A stretch of 47,452 nucleotides of DNA from Bryobacteraceae bacterium (lineage in GTDB: Bacteria > Acidobacteriota > Terriglobia > Bryobacterales > Bryobacteraceae). The first letter of the stretch is position 1; each line of letters opens with the position of its first letter. Positions 17,972 through 26,383 of the stretch are shown here, piece after piece. The notes under the pieces were generated by a model that saw only the letters and a program-made list of their open reading frames with translations, was not told the origin of the DNA and searched no databases. The position numbers and the translations under genes were made by a program. The stretch is taken from NCBI GenBank assembly GCA_019748195.1, contig JAIEPW010000019.1, positions 1 to 47,452 on the forward strand. The letters run 5' to 3'.

Positions 17972-18145
17972 ATGTCGTTCAGCATCTACCTTCTTGGGTT
18001 TCTGATCTTGATCATCGGATTGGCCTACGGCGCATACGTGGCCGGAGTCTCCAGCACCTGGATCACGGTCGGCGTGATTTGCCTGGCCGGAATTGCATTG
18101 CTGAAGGGTGTGAAAAACACCGGGGGGCGGGATCGGTCGCTGTAG
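17972..18145 (+). CDS. Small two-helix membrane protein (57 residues)
   Basis: An ATG at 17972 opens a 57-codon frame ending at TAG 18143-18145. The product begins MSFSIYLLGFLILIIGLAYG and consists of two hydrophobic helices (about 4-22 and 29-46) joined by a short polar turn, with a basic tail KGVKNTGGRDRSL. Codon use looks coding, with G/C in most third positions outside Leu/Ile. It fills the gap between the DUF4230 gene and the glycine-rich secreted protein. I cannot name a function. Similar short two-helix proteins are common unnamed membrane proteins in Acidobacteria. Confidence 0.65.
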   Translation: MSFSIYLLGFLILIIGLAYGAYVAGVSSTWITVGVICLAGIALLKGVKNTGGRDRSL

Positions 18146-18196
18146 CAGGGGAGGCTTCGCGCACGGAAGCGGGTGGTAAACTGCACGATAGCTTCC

Positions 18197-18982
18197 ATGA
18201 GACTTACTTTGCGCTTTCTTCCTATTCTGCTGGCGTGCGCCGCTTTCGCGCAGAGCACCCAGGAGTTTGAAGCGATCCTCCGCTCCGGCGGCCGAGGCGG
18301 GGACCGGGGTGGACCGGGCGAGTGCTATATCCGCGTTCGCATTGATGACCGGGCCGAGATCGAACTTCGTGGAGCGCGCATCCGGGTGAGCACGCTGCAG
18401 GGCGCCCCCAGCTTCAACGACGGATCGTGGTGTTCGGAGGCGATGCCCGCCGAGCCGCGCGGCTTCAACTTCCGCAAGACCCGGGGACGGGGTAACGTCG
18501 ATCTGATCAGCAGCCCCGAGGGTCCGGGGCGCACAGCGAGAATTCGCGTGGTGGACGATCGCGGCGGGGCCGACACGTATGAAATGGTCCTTTCCTGGAG
18601 CGGTGGTGCTGGCGGCGGTTGGGATTCCAACAATCCCGGCGGCGGATGGGGCGGCGGCGGCGGATGGGGTGGCGGCTCCAACGGCCGCGGCGAGGCGACC
18701 TTCCAGGCGGAGGTGCGGCGCGCCGCCGTGAATGTACGTGGCCGGGACGCGGAAATCGTGATCGATCTCGCCGGCTCCATGCCCAACCTGCGGTTCAGCG
18801 GCCCGGTCCGCCGCAACGATCGGGATTACCTGGAAGTGGACCTGCGGGATTGCTCCACCGGGAGCTCCTCAAGCCGCTGCAACGGCACGGCGCGCGTTCG
18901 CGGAAACAACGGGCAGGTGGAGACGCTGGAGATCGACGGGAGTTCCAACGACGGTCCGCTGCGCGTCCGGTTCCGGCGTTAG
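18197..18982 (+). CDS. Secreted glycine-rich hypothetical protein
   Basis: The protein has 261 residues from ATG 18197 (MRLTLRFLPILLACAAFAQ), a clear signal peptide. Two beta-rich halves flank a Gly/Trp-rich linker at about 137-162 made of repeated GGGW and GGGGG units. The N-terminal half has one pair of cysteines and the C-terminal half another, which could form disulfides after export. The upstream in-frame start at 18173 would place eight extra polar residues before the signal peptide and is rejected. The stop overlaps the stop of the convergent CoA-binding gene. No recognised domain. Confidence 0.75.
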   Translation: MRLTLRFLPILLACAAFAQSTQEFEAILRSGGRGGDRGGPGECYIRVRIDDRAEIELRGARIRVSTLQGAPSFNDGSWCSEAMPAEPRGFNFRKTRGRGNVDLISSPEGPGRTARIRVVDDRGGADTYEMVLSWSGGAGGGWDSNNPGGGWGGGGGWGGGSNGRGEATFQAEVRRAAVNVRGRDAEIVIDLAGSMPNLRFSGPVRRNDRDYLEVDLRDCSTGSSSSRCNGTARVRGNNGQVETLEIDGSSNDGPLRVRFRR

Positions 18983-19368
18983 CGCGCCCGCCGGTGTTCC
19001 TTCAAGATGCAGCGATCCATCACCACGAAAAGACCCGCGGCGCGTGCTTTCGCCGCTGCCGCTTCATCTTCCACGCCCTCCTGCATCCAGACTGCCTTGG
19101 CGCCAATACGCACGGCTGACTCGACAACCGGCGCGACAAACTCGGAGCGCCGGAAGATGTTGACGATGTCGACCGGCTCCGGCACGTCTTCCAGCCGCGG
19201 GTACGATTTCTCGCCCAGGACTTCGGTTTCGTTCGGGTTCACGGGAATCACGCGGAAACCAGCCTGGCGAAGGTACTCGGCGACTCCATGGCTGGGACGG
19301 AAACGGCTGTTCGACAGGCCCACCACGGCGATCGTCTTGCTCGCTTCGAGCAGTTCCGGGATCGTCAT
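18979..19368 (-). CDS. CoA-binding domain protein (YccU-like)
   Basis: The protein has 129 residues spanning a single Rossmann-like CoA_binding_2 domain: 'TIAVVGLSNSRFRPSHGVAEYLRQAGFRVIPVNPNETEVLG', 'DIVNIFRRSEFVAPVVESAVRIGAKAVWMQEGV' and 'VVMDRCILKEHRR'. The family is related to the N-terminal domain of succinyl-CoA synthetase alpha and of acetyl-CoA synthetases, but stand-alone members have no proven role. It is the last gene of the POTRA-scpA-scpB-rluB operon, 4 bp after the pseudouridine synthase stop. The end overlaps the convergent secreted-protein gene by 4 bp. Confidence 0.92.
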   Translation of the reverse strand: MTIPELLEASKTIAVVGLSNSRFRPSHGVAEYLRQAGFRVIPVNPNETEVLGEKSYPRLEDVPEPVDIVNIFRRSEFVAPVVESAVRIGAKAVWMQEGVEDEAAAAKARAAGLFVVMDRCILKEHRRAR

Positions 19369-19372
19369 TCTT

Positions 19373-20101
19373 TCAACCCTGCTCCAGCTTCAAAAGCTTG
19401 CGAAAGCGCTCCACCTCGCGCGACGAAAGCGGCCGGAAGTCGCCGGGGCGCAGGTCGAGCTCCAGAAAGCCGATCCGGATCCGGCGAAGTTTCTCCACCA
19501 GCCGGCCGAAGTGCTTGAACATCATCCGGATCTGATTTTGGCGGCCCTCAATCAGCTTTACTTCGTACCAGGGGTTGGCCGCGCGTTTGATCACCTTGAT
19601 CTCGGCCGGCGCGGTCTTCCTGCCATGCAGAGGGATTCCGGCGCGAAACTGTTGCTCCTGGTCTTCCGTGATGTAGCCGTTCACCTTCACCGCATAGGTC
19701 TTCGGTACGTGATACCGGGCGGAGGTGATGCGATTGGCGAATTCCCCGTCGTTGGTCAGCAGCAGCAGCCCTTCGCTGTGGTAATCCAGGCGGCCGACCG
19801 GATACACGCGTTCCTTCACGCCTTTCAGCAGGTCCATTACCGTCTGCCGCTCCTGGGGGTCGAAGACCGTGGTGACGTAGCCATCGGGCTTGTTTAGCGC
19901 GATGTAGACATGCCGTTCCGGGCCGTGCAGCAGCTTGCCGTTGACCTTGATGTGGTCGCGTTGCGGATCGGCCTTGGTACCGAGCTCCACGATCACCTTG
20001 CCGTTCACCGTGACCCGGCCCTCCAGTATCAGCTCCTCGGCGCGGCGGCGGCTAGCGATGCCGGCGTGCGCGAGGATCTTCTGCAGGCGTTCTTCAGGCA
20101 T
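19373..20101 (-). CDS. rluB: RsuA/RluB-type pseudouridine synthase
   Basis: The protein has 242 residues from ATG 20101 (MPEERLQKILAHAG). An N-terminal S4 RNA-binding domain (1-60, 'RLQKILAHAGIASRRRAEELILEGRVTVNG') is followed by the catalytic domain with 'YIALNKPDGYVTT' and the nucleophile D106 in 'PVGRLDYHSEGLLLLTNDG'. The motif 'EGRQNQIRMMFKHFGRLVEKLRRIRIG' matches the C-terminal RluB/RsuA signature. It isomerises uridine to pseudouridine in rRNA, in RluB at 23S position 2605. The ATG lies inside the end of scpB (8-bp overlap), giving translational coupling. The scpAB-rluB order is widely conserved in bacteria. RluB versus RluF/RsuA cannot be fully separated by eye. Confidence 0.92.
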   Translation of the reverse strand: MPEERLQKILAHAGIASRRRAEELILEGRVTVNGKVIVELGTKADPQRDHIKVNGKLLHGPERHVYIALNKPDGYVTTVFDPQERQTVMDLLKGVKERVYPVGRLDYHSEGLLLLTNDGEFANRITSARYHVPKTYAVKVNGYITEDQEQQFRAGIPLHGRKTAPAEIKVIKRAANPWYEVKLIEGRQNQIRMMFKHFGRLVEKLRRIRIGFLELDLRPGDFRPLSSREVERFRKLLKLEQG

Positions 20102-20831
20102 TTCCGGCTTTCGACTCCGCATCCGGCTCGGGCTTCGCTTCCTGCTCCGGAGCGGCGGCGGGCTCGGCGGGCGTATCGTCGATCGCCAGGCGGCCGATCT
20201 CCTCGAATTCCTTCAGCGTCGGGAGTTCGCTCAGATCCTTCAGCCCGAACTGAACCAGAAAGTCCTTGGTGGTCTTGTACAGGCTCGGCCTGCCGACCAC
20301 CTGTTTCTTGCCCGCCATCGTAATCAACTTCCGGTCCAGCAGGGTTTTCAGCACGCCGGCGCCCTGCACACCGCGGATTTCGAGAATTTCGGGCGCCGTG
20401 ATGGGCTGCTTGTAGGCGATCACCGCGAGCGTCTCCAGCGCCGCCAGCGAGAGCTTCAACGGCGGCTTCAGGTTCTTCACGAATGCCCGAATCGCGTCGT
20501 GATGCTCGGGCTTGGTGGCCATCTGGTAGCCGCCCGCGACTTCGCGCACCACAAGCCCATGCTCCGCCCCGGCGTATTCCTGAGTCAGCTCGGCCAGAAT
20601 GCGCTTCACGGTGTCGAGCGGCGCTTCCGCGGCCGCGGCGATCTGCTGCGCCGTCAGAGGCTCGTCGGTGACGTAAACCGCCGCCTCGATGATCGCTTTC
20701 AACCGAGTGTCGGGGGATTCCGCTTCGCGGTTCTCGATGCCGTAGTCCTCCGGCGCGAACTCCGCCGGAGCCTCGGCAAGAGCTTCGCTCTCCGCCGCTT
20801 CCGCCGCGGCGTTGTTGGTTGTCTCTTCCAT
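20094..20831 (-). CDS. scpB: Segregation and condensation protein ScpB
   Basis: The protein has 245 residues. Two winged-helix domains form residues about 40-195 ('RLKAIIEAAVYVTDEPLTAQQIA' and 'LSLAALETLAVIAYKQPITAPEILEIRGVQ...LLDRKLITMAGKKQVVGRPSLYKTTKDFLVQFGL'), flanked by acidic Ala/Glu-rich tails. ScpB dimerises and, with ScpA and SMC, forms the bacterial condensin that compacts and separates chromosomes. It starts 8 bp after the scpA stop and overlaps rluB by 8 bp. The acidic alanine-rich extensions are longer than in Bacillus ScpB but common in Acidobacteria. Confidence 0.96.
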   Translation of the reverse strand: MEETTNNAAAEAAESEALAEAPAEFAPEDYGIENREAESPDTRLKAIIEAAVYVTDEPLTAQQIAAAAEAPLDTVKRILAELTQEYAGAEHGLVVREVAGGYQMATKPEHHDAIRAFVKNLKPPLKLSLAALETLAVIAYKQPITAPEILEIRGVQGAGVLKTLLDRKLITMAGKKQVVGRPSLYKTTKDFLVQFGLKDLSELPTLKEFEEIGRLAIDDTPAEPAAAPEQEAKPEPDAESKAGNA

Positions 20832-20839
20832 GCGAATTG

Positions 20840-21625
20840 CTAGTTGTACCCTTCTTGTATTGCCGCGAGGAACTGCTCGTTTGCGAAGGCTTCCTCGAAG
20901 CCCCGGTGCTTCCTTAAGCCGATTTCACCGAACGCGTCGGTCTGTTGCAGAGCCAGCGCCTGCAGCTTCACCAGCTCCAGCACCGCCAGAAACAGGCAGA
21001 TCATGGCGCGGCGGCTTCGCTGCCGCTCGAACAGCTCGCGAGCCGGAAGCACCTCGCTTTTCGGTTTCTCCAGGAACAGCTTCCGGAGGTAGTTCATCAT
21101 GTCCGGAACGCTGACTTCATCCTTCTCCACCTCATAGTTCGGGCGTACTTTAGCGCGTTCCAGGACTCCCTGGAACGTTTTCACCAGGTCGAACAGCGTC
21201 ACCGCGAGATCCGGCTGATCGTCCTCCCCGGTGAAGTCTTTCATCCCGGACCGGGTCCAGACGGCTTCCTCGATCATGCGCTTCTGGTGCAGCATTTCCG
21301 CGGCGGACTTGAACCGCTCGTGCTCCAGCAGCCGCTCCACCAGTTCCGTCCGGGGATCCTCTTCCGGATACATCTTCTCCAGCTCCGGATCCTTCGGAAG
21401 CAGCATCTTCGACTTGATGTGGATCAGCGTCGCGGCCATGTACACGAACTCCGAGCCGAGCTCGAAATCCAGTTCCATGGCCTTCTGCATGTACTCCAGG
21501 TACTGCGCCGTGATCCGCGCGATCGGGATGTCGTAGATGTTGATCTGCTGCTTACGGATCAGGTCCAGGAGCAGGTCGAGCGGCCCGTCGTATTGCTCCA
21601 GGTGAATGTTCAACGGCGAAGACAC
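20840..21625 (-). CDS. scpA: Segregation and condensation protein ScpA (kleisin)
   Basis: The protein has 261 residues from GTG 21625. The N-terminal kleisin domain carries the standard opening 'HLEQYDGPLDLLLDLIRKQQINIYDIPIARITAQYLEYM' and 'EFVYMAATLIHIKSKMLLP'. The C-terminal winged helix ('RRAMICLFLAVLELVKLQALALQQTDAFGEIGL') contacts the SMC head. With ScpB and SMC it closes the condensin ring. It lies 39 bp downstream of the POTRA-protein gene and 8 bp before scpB, so the whole set reads as one minus-strand operon. Confidence 0.97.
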   Translation of the reverse strand: MSSPLNIHLEQYDGPLDLLLDLIRKQQINIYDIPIARITAQYLEYMQKAMELDFELGSEFVYMAATLIHIKSKMLLPKDPELEKMYPEEDPRTELVERLLEHERFKSAAEMLHQKRMIEEAVWTRSGMKDFTGEDDQPDLAVTLFDLVKTFQGVLERAKVRPNYEVEKDEVSVPDMMNYLRKLFLEKPKSEVLPARELFERQRSRRAMICLFLAVLELVKLQALALQQTDAFGEIGLRKHRGFEEAFANEQFLAAIQEGYN

Positions 21626-21664
21626 TGCTTTTCAGGATACCGCAGGATCTTTCTTGGCGACGTC

Positions 21665-22966
21665 TCAGCGGAAGGTCAGCGTCACGGAGGCCGTATGACC
21701 CGGCTCGTTTAGCTTGACCTCGCTCTTTGTTTCCTTCAAGTTATCAAACAAACGCTCCTCCTTGATCCGCTTCAGGAAGTACTCCGGATAACCCGCGTCG
21801 AAGGGATCGCCCGGCTTCAGACCCCACATCTTGCGGATCGCGGGCTCGGAGTGAATATCCAGACCCTTGAGCTGCAGTGAATCGAACGTATATCGCGGAC
21901 CCGGATCGAAACGCACCACCAGATCCGCTATGTTCTTCTCCAGGTTCAACTTGCGCTCGATCGTCGAGGTCACCTTCAGGTACCCGTCGCGGCGGTGGCG
22001 TTCGTTCAGCAGCTTGCGCGATTCGTGGATCTGGTCGAAGTTTACCTTCTGCTCCAGCCGGAAGGCGGCAAGTTTCAGCAGTTCGGCCGAATCGATCGGC
22101 GATCCAGCAATCGACACCTTTCCCAACTGAAACACCGGACCTTCCTTCACGCCGATATCCGCCACCAGCCCAATCACCTTCTCCGAAGGCGTGACTTCCA
22201 CTCTCGGGAACTCCACCACAAGCCTGCCTTCGGCCTCGTAGAGCGGCCGGATGGCGGCGTCCAGCAACTGGCGCAGCGCTTTTTCGGTGTAGGGAACGCC
22301 GATAGCGACGGCGGACAGCGCCTCCACCAGTTTCGCCGCGGGAACGGCTTGCGCGCCCTGGAACCTCACCTGAGCGATCACCGGCTTGGCGGTGGCGGGG
22401 CGAAACACGATCGCCAGGTGATCCGGACCGTCCGCTTCGATTTTGGCGATAACGTCGGCCGCCAGGCCCTTGGGCTTCAAATAATCATTCAGCACCTTGG
22501 TCGTCGCCGCGAGAACTTCCTTGGTTCCGGGGATCTTCATGCCGAACAGCGGGCTGACGGTGGAGATCAGCGATTGCAGCGTCATGTCCTCGGCGGGAAG
22601 GTCCTCGAAGCGATACGGATACACCTGCTCGACCTCGACCACGCGGATTGCGCCGCGATAGCCCTTCTTCTCGGCGTCGGGCTCGAAGGCAAGCTCAACG
22701 TTGAGGAAGACGCCGGAGCTCACCAGCCGGTCGCGGGCGGCGTCGAAATGCCGCTGCTCCACCATGTCGCCGACGCGCAGCCCGGCGGCATCCAGGATCT
22801 GGCGCTCGCTGTACAGCTTGTTGCCTTCGATGCGGATGCCGGTAAGCGGAAATCCGGGCGCCTTCTCCTTCACGACGATCTCGCGGGCTGGAGCGCCGCG
22901 CTTCTTGGACTGCGCCTCGGCGCCCGCCGCCGCCAGGAGGGCCATGATGAAAACCAGCCACCGCAT
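21665..22966 (-). CDS. POTRA-domain protein, BamA-like without a beta-barrel
   Basis: The protein has 433 residues with a signal peptide (1-18, cleavage after AEA). At least three POTRA-like repeats can be seen: 'GFPLTGIRIEGNKLYSERQILDAAGLRVGD' (about 38-110), 'KPVIAQVRFQGAQAVPAAKLVEAL' (about 185-255) and 'QLGKVSIAGSPIDSAELLKLAAFRLEQ' (about 270-345), with a further one in 'YTFDSLQLKGLDIHSEPAIRKMWGLKPG' (about 352-425). BamA has five POTRA domains and then a barrel of roughly 400 residues; here the chain ends at 'GHTASVTLTFR' straight after the last POTRA. It probably acts in the periplasm as a scaffold for outer-membrane assembly, which is inference. First gene of the scpA-scpB-rluB operon. 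Confidence 0.82.
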   Translation of the reverse strand: MRWLVFIMALLAAAGAEAQSKKRGAPAREIVVKEKAPGFPLTGIRIEGNKLYSERQILDAAGLRVGDMVEQRHFDAARDRLVSSGVFLNVELAFEPDAEKKGYRGAIRVVEVEQVYPYRFEDLPAEDMTLQSLISTVSPLFGMKIPGTKEVLAATTKVLNDYLKPKGLAADVIAKIEADGPDHLAIVFRPATAKPVIAQVRFQGAQAVPAAKLVEALSAVAIGVPYTEKALRQLLDAAIRPLYEAEGRLVVEFPRVEVTPSEKVIGLVADIGVKEGPVFQLGKVSIAGSPIDSAELLKLAAFRLEQKVNFDQIHESRKLLNERHRRDGYLKVTSTIERKLNLEKNIADLVVRFDPGPRYTFDSLQLKGLDIHSEPAIRKMWGLKPGDPFDAGYPEYFLKRIKEERLFDNLKETKSEVKLNEPGHTASVTLTFR

Positions 22967-23030
22967 TTTTCTATTGTAAATCGCCCCGCAAAAGAGCCCT
23001 GGTTTTGTGCCAAACTGAACTCGAAAGCCA

Positions 23031-24695
23031 ATGCCACTGCGTTTGGTCCTGCTCGCGATTCTGGTTCTCGCCGCCGGCCCGATGAGGGGGCAGAAACCGG
23101 ATGCCCGGAAGGCGCAGCGTTTCGCCGAGACGGCGGCTCGCTGGGAAAGCGACGCGCGTTGGAAGGAGGCTTTGCAGGCCTATTCCGACGCAATCGCCGC
23201 CGACCCGCAGGCGTCGCTTTACTTCGCCCGCGGACGCATCCAATTCCGGCTGGAGTCCTGGGAGCAGGCGATCGCCGACTTCAGCGAGGCCATCCGGCGG
23301 CAGCCCTCGCAGACCGAAGCGTACCGGCTGCGCGGCGAGGCTCATTTGAAATTGAAGCGCGCGAACGAGGCGTTATCGGATTTTCACGAAGCGATCGCCC
23401 GCGGCGTGGAGGTTTCCAGCGTGTACTTCGGGCGCGCTGAGGCGAACTTCGCGCTGCGGAATTACGACACGGCGGTGGCGGACTACAGCCGGGCCATCAA
23501 GCTGCGCCTGGACGACCCCGCGCCCTGGTTCGGGCGCGGGCGCGCCTTCGCCGCGATGAGCAAGCGTCGCGACGCCATCGACGACTTCGACCAGGCGGTG
23601 AAACTCAGGCCCGACAATCCCGATTACTACGTGGAGCGAGGCTACTGTTACGGCGACATCGGCGATTTTGAGCGCGCGGTGCAGGATTTCGACAAGGCGC
23701 TGAGCCTGCGCGCCAACCACGTCCGGGCGCTCACTTATCGCGGGGCGGCGCGGGCTAAGCTGGGGGAAATCCAGAAAGCGCTCGACGACTTCACCCAGGC
23801 CATCGCGGTCGATCCCAACGATGTCTACCTGTACCTGGCGAGGTCCAGTATTAACGCGATCAGCGGCAATCACCAGGCGGCGCTCGCGGACCGGGAAGAA
23901 GCGGTGCGCCGCCGCCCTCAGGCCGCGGAGGCGTATCTGGCGCGCGGTGGAACCTACCATGAGCTCGGTCGGCACGAGGAAGGCTTGCGCGACCGTTCGA
24001 AAGCGATCGAGTTGAGCCCGCGGCTGGCCGAAGCATGGCTCGCCCGCGGCAGCGCTTATTACCTGCTGGGAGACCTGGAAAAAGCGATCCCCGATTTGCA
24101 GCGGGCGCTCGAGCTGAATCCGGATTACGAGGAAGCCAAAGGCGTGCTCGCACGCGCGCAAGCTGCTTTGGAGGGGAAGGAGCGCGAGCGGCAGCAGCGT
24201 CAGGCCCCGGTGAGCGAACCGCCGCCGCCGGTTCCGGCTCCCCCGCCGGACAAGACGCCGGTGGCCGAGCCGCCGCCCTCGTCTCCGCAGCCCAAGCCGG
24301 AGGCCCCCAAGCCGCTGCCGGTGAAAGCGGTCCCGCCGGCACGCGGGTCAACCGCTACCCCCGAGACTACGGGCGACGCAGGGAAACGGGCCGGGGAGTT
24401 GAATCAAACCGGTCGCCGCCTGACCAATGAAGGCAAGTTCCGCGAGGCGGTGGAAGCCTTCGACGCGGCCATCGCCCTGCGTCCCGATCTGGCGCCCTTA
24501 TGGAACGCGCGCGGCTTCGCCTACTTCATGCTCCGCGATCTGAAAAAGGCGATCGCCGACTATGATGAAGCCATCCGGCGAAATCCGGCCTACGCCAATG
24601 CCTATTCGAATCGCGGAAAGGCGAAGAAACTGGCGGGCGACACCGCCGGAGGAGACGCCGACCTGGCTAGGTCGGCGGAACTCGGGAAACGCTAG
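23031..24695 (+). CDS. Secreted or periplasmic TPR-repeat protein
   Basis: The protein has 554 residues with a signal peptide (1-20). About ten consecutive tetratricopeptide repeats cover residues about 25-380, each recognisable by the 'G..Y...G....A..DF..AI...P' spacing (for example 'YVERGYCYGDIGDFERAVQDFDKALSLRAN'). A Pro-rich linker (about 385-445, repeats of PPPP, PAPPP and PKPE) separates them from three further repeats at the C terminus. TPR arrays form a curved surface for protein binding, so a scaffold role is likely with no partner visible. It is divergent from the POTRA gene and converges on the phosphatase gene with a 4-bp overlap. Confidence 0.88.
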   Translation: MPLRLVLLAILVLAAGPMRGQKPDARKAQRFAETAARWESDARWKEALQAYSDAIAADPQASLYFARGRIQFRLESWEQAIADFSEAIRRQPSQTEAYRLRGEAHLKLKRANEALSDFHEAIARGVEVSSVYFGRAEANFALRNYDTAVADYSRAIKLRLDDPAPWFGRGRAFAAMSKRRDAIDDFDQAVKLRPDNPDYYVERGYCYGDIGDFERAVQDFDKALSLRANHVRALTYRGAARAKLGEIQKALDDFTQAIAVDPNDVYLYLARSSINAISGNHQAALADREEAVRRRPQAAEAYLARGGTYHELGRHEEGLRDRSKAIELSPRLAEAWLARGSAYYLLGDLEKAIPDLQRALELNPDYEEAKGVLARAQAALEGKERERQQRQAPVSEPPPPVPAPPPDKTPVAEPPPSSPQPKPEAPKPLPVKAVPPARGSTATPETTGDAGKRAGELNQTGRRLTNEGKFREAVEAFDAAIALRPDLAPLWNARGFAYFMLRDLKKAIADYDEAIRRNPAYANAYSNRGKAKKLAGDTAGGDADLARSAELGKR

Positions 24696-26377
24696 GTCCC
24701 GTATTCCAGAACCACGCAAGTGATGTCGTCATCCGGCGGGCGGCCCTCGGCGAAGGACTCGATGGCCCCGAGAATCGTGCGGTGCAGTTCCGCGGCGCCC
24801 AGGCGGGCGAAGTCCTTCACCAGCGCGCGCAGCCGGGCGGCGTCGAAAAACTCCCCGCGAGGGTTGGCGCTGTCGGTGAGGCCGTCGGAGTAGATTACGA
24901 TTTTGTCACCGGGCTCAAGCTGGAATGTCTGGCTTTGAAACGGCACCCCTTCCACCATTCCCACCGGGGTCGCCGTGGACTGCAGCGAGCGCACCCGACC
25001 GTCAGTCCGCACCAGCAGCGGCGCGCAGTGGCCGGCGTTGCACCAGGTGAGCGTGCCCGATTCGTCGATTTCGCAGTGAAAGATGGTGGCGAACTTCTCG
25101 CCGCGCGTGCGCTCCAGCAGGAAGCGGTTCAGGTGGTGGAGCATGCGCTCGATTTCGCCGGGGGCGCCGTCGGCCATCAGGAACGTTCCCTGCAGCAGGG
25201 AAGCCACCAGCGCCGCGCTGACGCCCTTGCCGGAAACGTCGGCGGCCAGCGCCGCCCACTTGCCCGACGAGATCTGGCGTACATCGTAATAATCGCCCCC
25301 CACCTGCGCGGAGGCAATGCTGCTGCCCGCGGCCTTCAGCCAGCCCGATTCCGGCAGCACCGGCGGCAGCAGTTCCTGTTGCATCCCCCGGGCGATCTCC
25401 AGTTCGCCCTCCAGCTTCATGCGCTTCCGCTCTTCATCGAGCAGGCGGGCGTTTTCCAGGATGGTGGAGGTTTCGAGCGCAAGCGTCTGCAGCAGCTCGC
25501 GATTCCCGGCCGAAAGGTCTCCCTGGATGGTGCGGGAGTCCATGTAGATGACGCCCACGGTGTTGTTCCGCGCGGAAGTGCCTTGCGTCTCGTCGCTGCG
25601 GCCGACGTTCATGCGCACCAGCGGGACACAGATGGCGGCGCGCAGTTCCAGGTCGGCGATGGTGGCGGTGGGCGCCTCCGAAAGCTGGCCGGTGGGATCG
25701 AAGTTCATCGACAACATCTCGCGGCGATGCTGCAGCGCGTGGAGGATCAAACCCCGCGGCACGCGAAGGTCGGTTTCGGAGAGCGTGCGGCCCTTGCGGT
25801 CCCGCGCGACGCTGATCTCAAGGCCATGCTCGCCGGAAAGCATCAGAAAGCCGCGTTCGCAGCCTGTAACGGCCAGGGCCGCGTCAACCACGGCCGTCAG
25901 CACCTGGTCGATGGACAGAGAGCTTTGCAGCGCGCGGGCCACTTCCACCAGCGCCCGCAGCTTCGCCAGGCTGCCGGCGCCCGACTGCGATTCCCCGCCC
26001 TGCACCTGGTCGATCATCCGTTGCAGCTCATCGCCGTCGACGGTGAAGACCAGCTTGTAGCTCTCGCTGATTCCGAACTCCACCCGGTCGGAGCTGTGCA
26101 GGACGTGGCGGGCGACCTTGACGCCGTTGACCCAGACGCCGTGACGGCTGTTCTGGTCCTCCAGGATGTAGCGCCCGTCCTGGTAAACGATGCGGGCATG
26201 CACGCGGGAGATGCGGTTGTCGCGCAGGATGAGCTGGTTGTCGGCGTGCCGTCCGATGTGAAACGGAACCGGCGCCACCGGCACGCGCACGCGCCCGCCC
26301 GACGGGCTGATCACCACGAAGTTCGCGGGGGGCAGGTTCGCGGTCTCGGGGGCTGCCGGGATCGAGAATTCGGACAC
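24692..26377 (-). CDS. FHA-GAF-SpoIIE (PP2C-type) serine phosphatase
   Basis: The protein has 561 residues from GTG 26377. An N-terminal FHA domain (about 37-110, with R43, the SRVH loop at 58-61 and 'NSRHGVWVNG') binds phosphothreonine. A GAF domain follows (about 140-320), then a coiled linker ('RKRMKLEGELEIARGMQQELLPP') typical of RsbU-like enzymes and a SpoIIE/PP2C domain (about 345-560). Metal-binding motifs in that domain are 'VGGDYYDV', 'ADVSGKGV', 'SDGLTDS' and 'DDDITCVV'. Such proteins dephosphorylate an anti-anti-sigma factor or another phosphoprotein in partner-switching. It follows a Fur-family gene by 6 bp, so expression is probably tied to metal or peroxide status. The target is not in this window. 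Confidence 0.92.
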   Translation of the reverse strand: MSEFSIPAAPETANLPPANFVVISPSGGRVRVPVAPVPFHIGRHADNQLILRDNRISRVHARIVYQDGRYILEDQNSRHGVWVNGVKVARHVLHSSDRVEFGISESYKLVFTVDGDELQRMIDQVQGGESQSGAGSLAKLRALVEVARALQSSLSIDQVLTAVVDAALAVTGCERGFLMLSGEHGLEISVARDRKGRTLSETDLRVPRGLILHALQHRREMLSMNFDPTGQLSEAPTATIADLELRAAICVPLVRMNVGRSDETQGTSARNNTVGVIYMDSRTIQGDLSAGNRELLQTLALETSTILENARLLDEERKRMKLEGELEIARGMQQELLPPVLPESGWLKAAGSSIASAQVGGDYYDVRQISSGKWAALAADVSGKGVSAALVASLLQGTFLMADGAPGEIERMLHHLNRFLLERTRGEKFATIFHCEIDESGTLTWCNAGHCAPLLVRTDGRVRSLQSTATPVGMVEGVPFQSQTFQLEPGDKIVIYSDGLTDSANPRGEFFDAARLRALVKDFARLGAAELHRTILGAIESFAEGRPPDDDITCVVLEYGT

Positions 26378-26383
26378 AGCGGA

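Noticed and set aside
18600..18690. GGCGGC-type short tandem repeat in the glycine-rich protein
   Set aside because: The DNA repetition is explained by Gly/Trp codons of the linker and does not form an array of conserved unit length; no CRISPR or VNTR structure.
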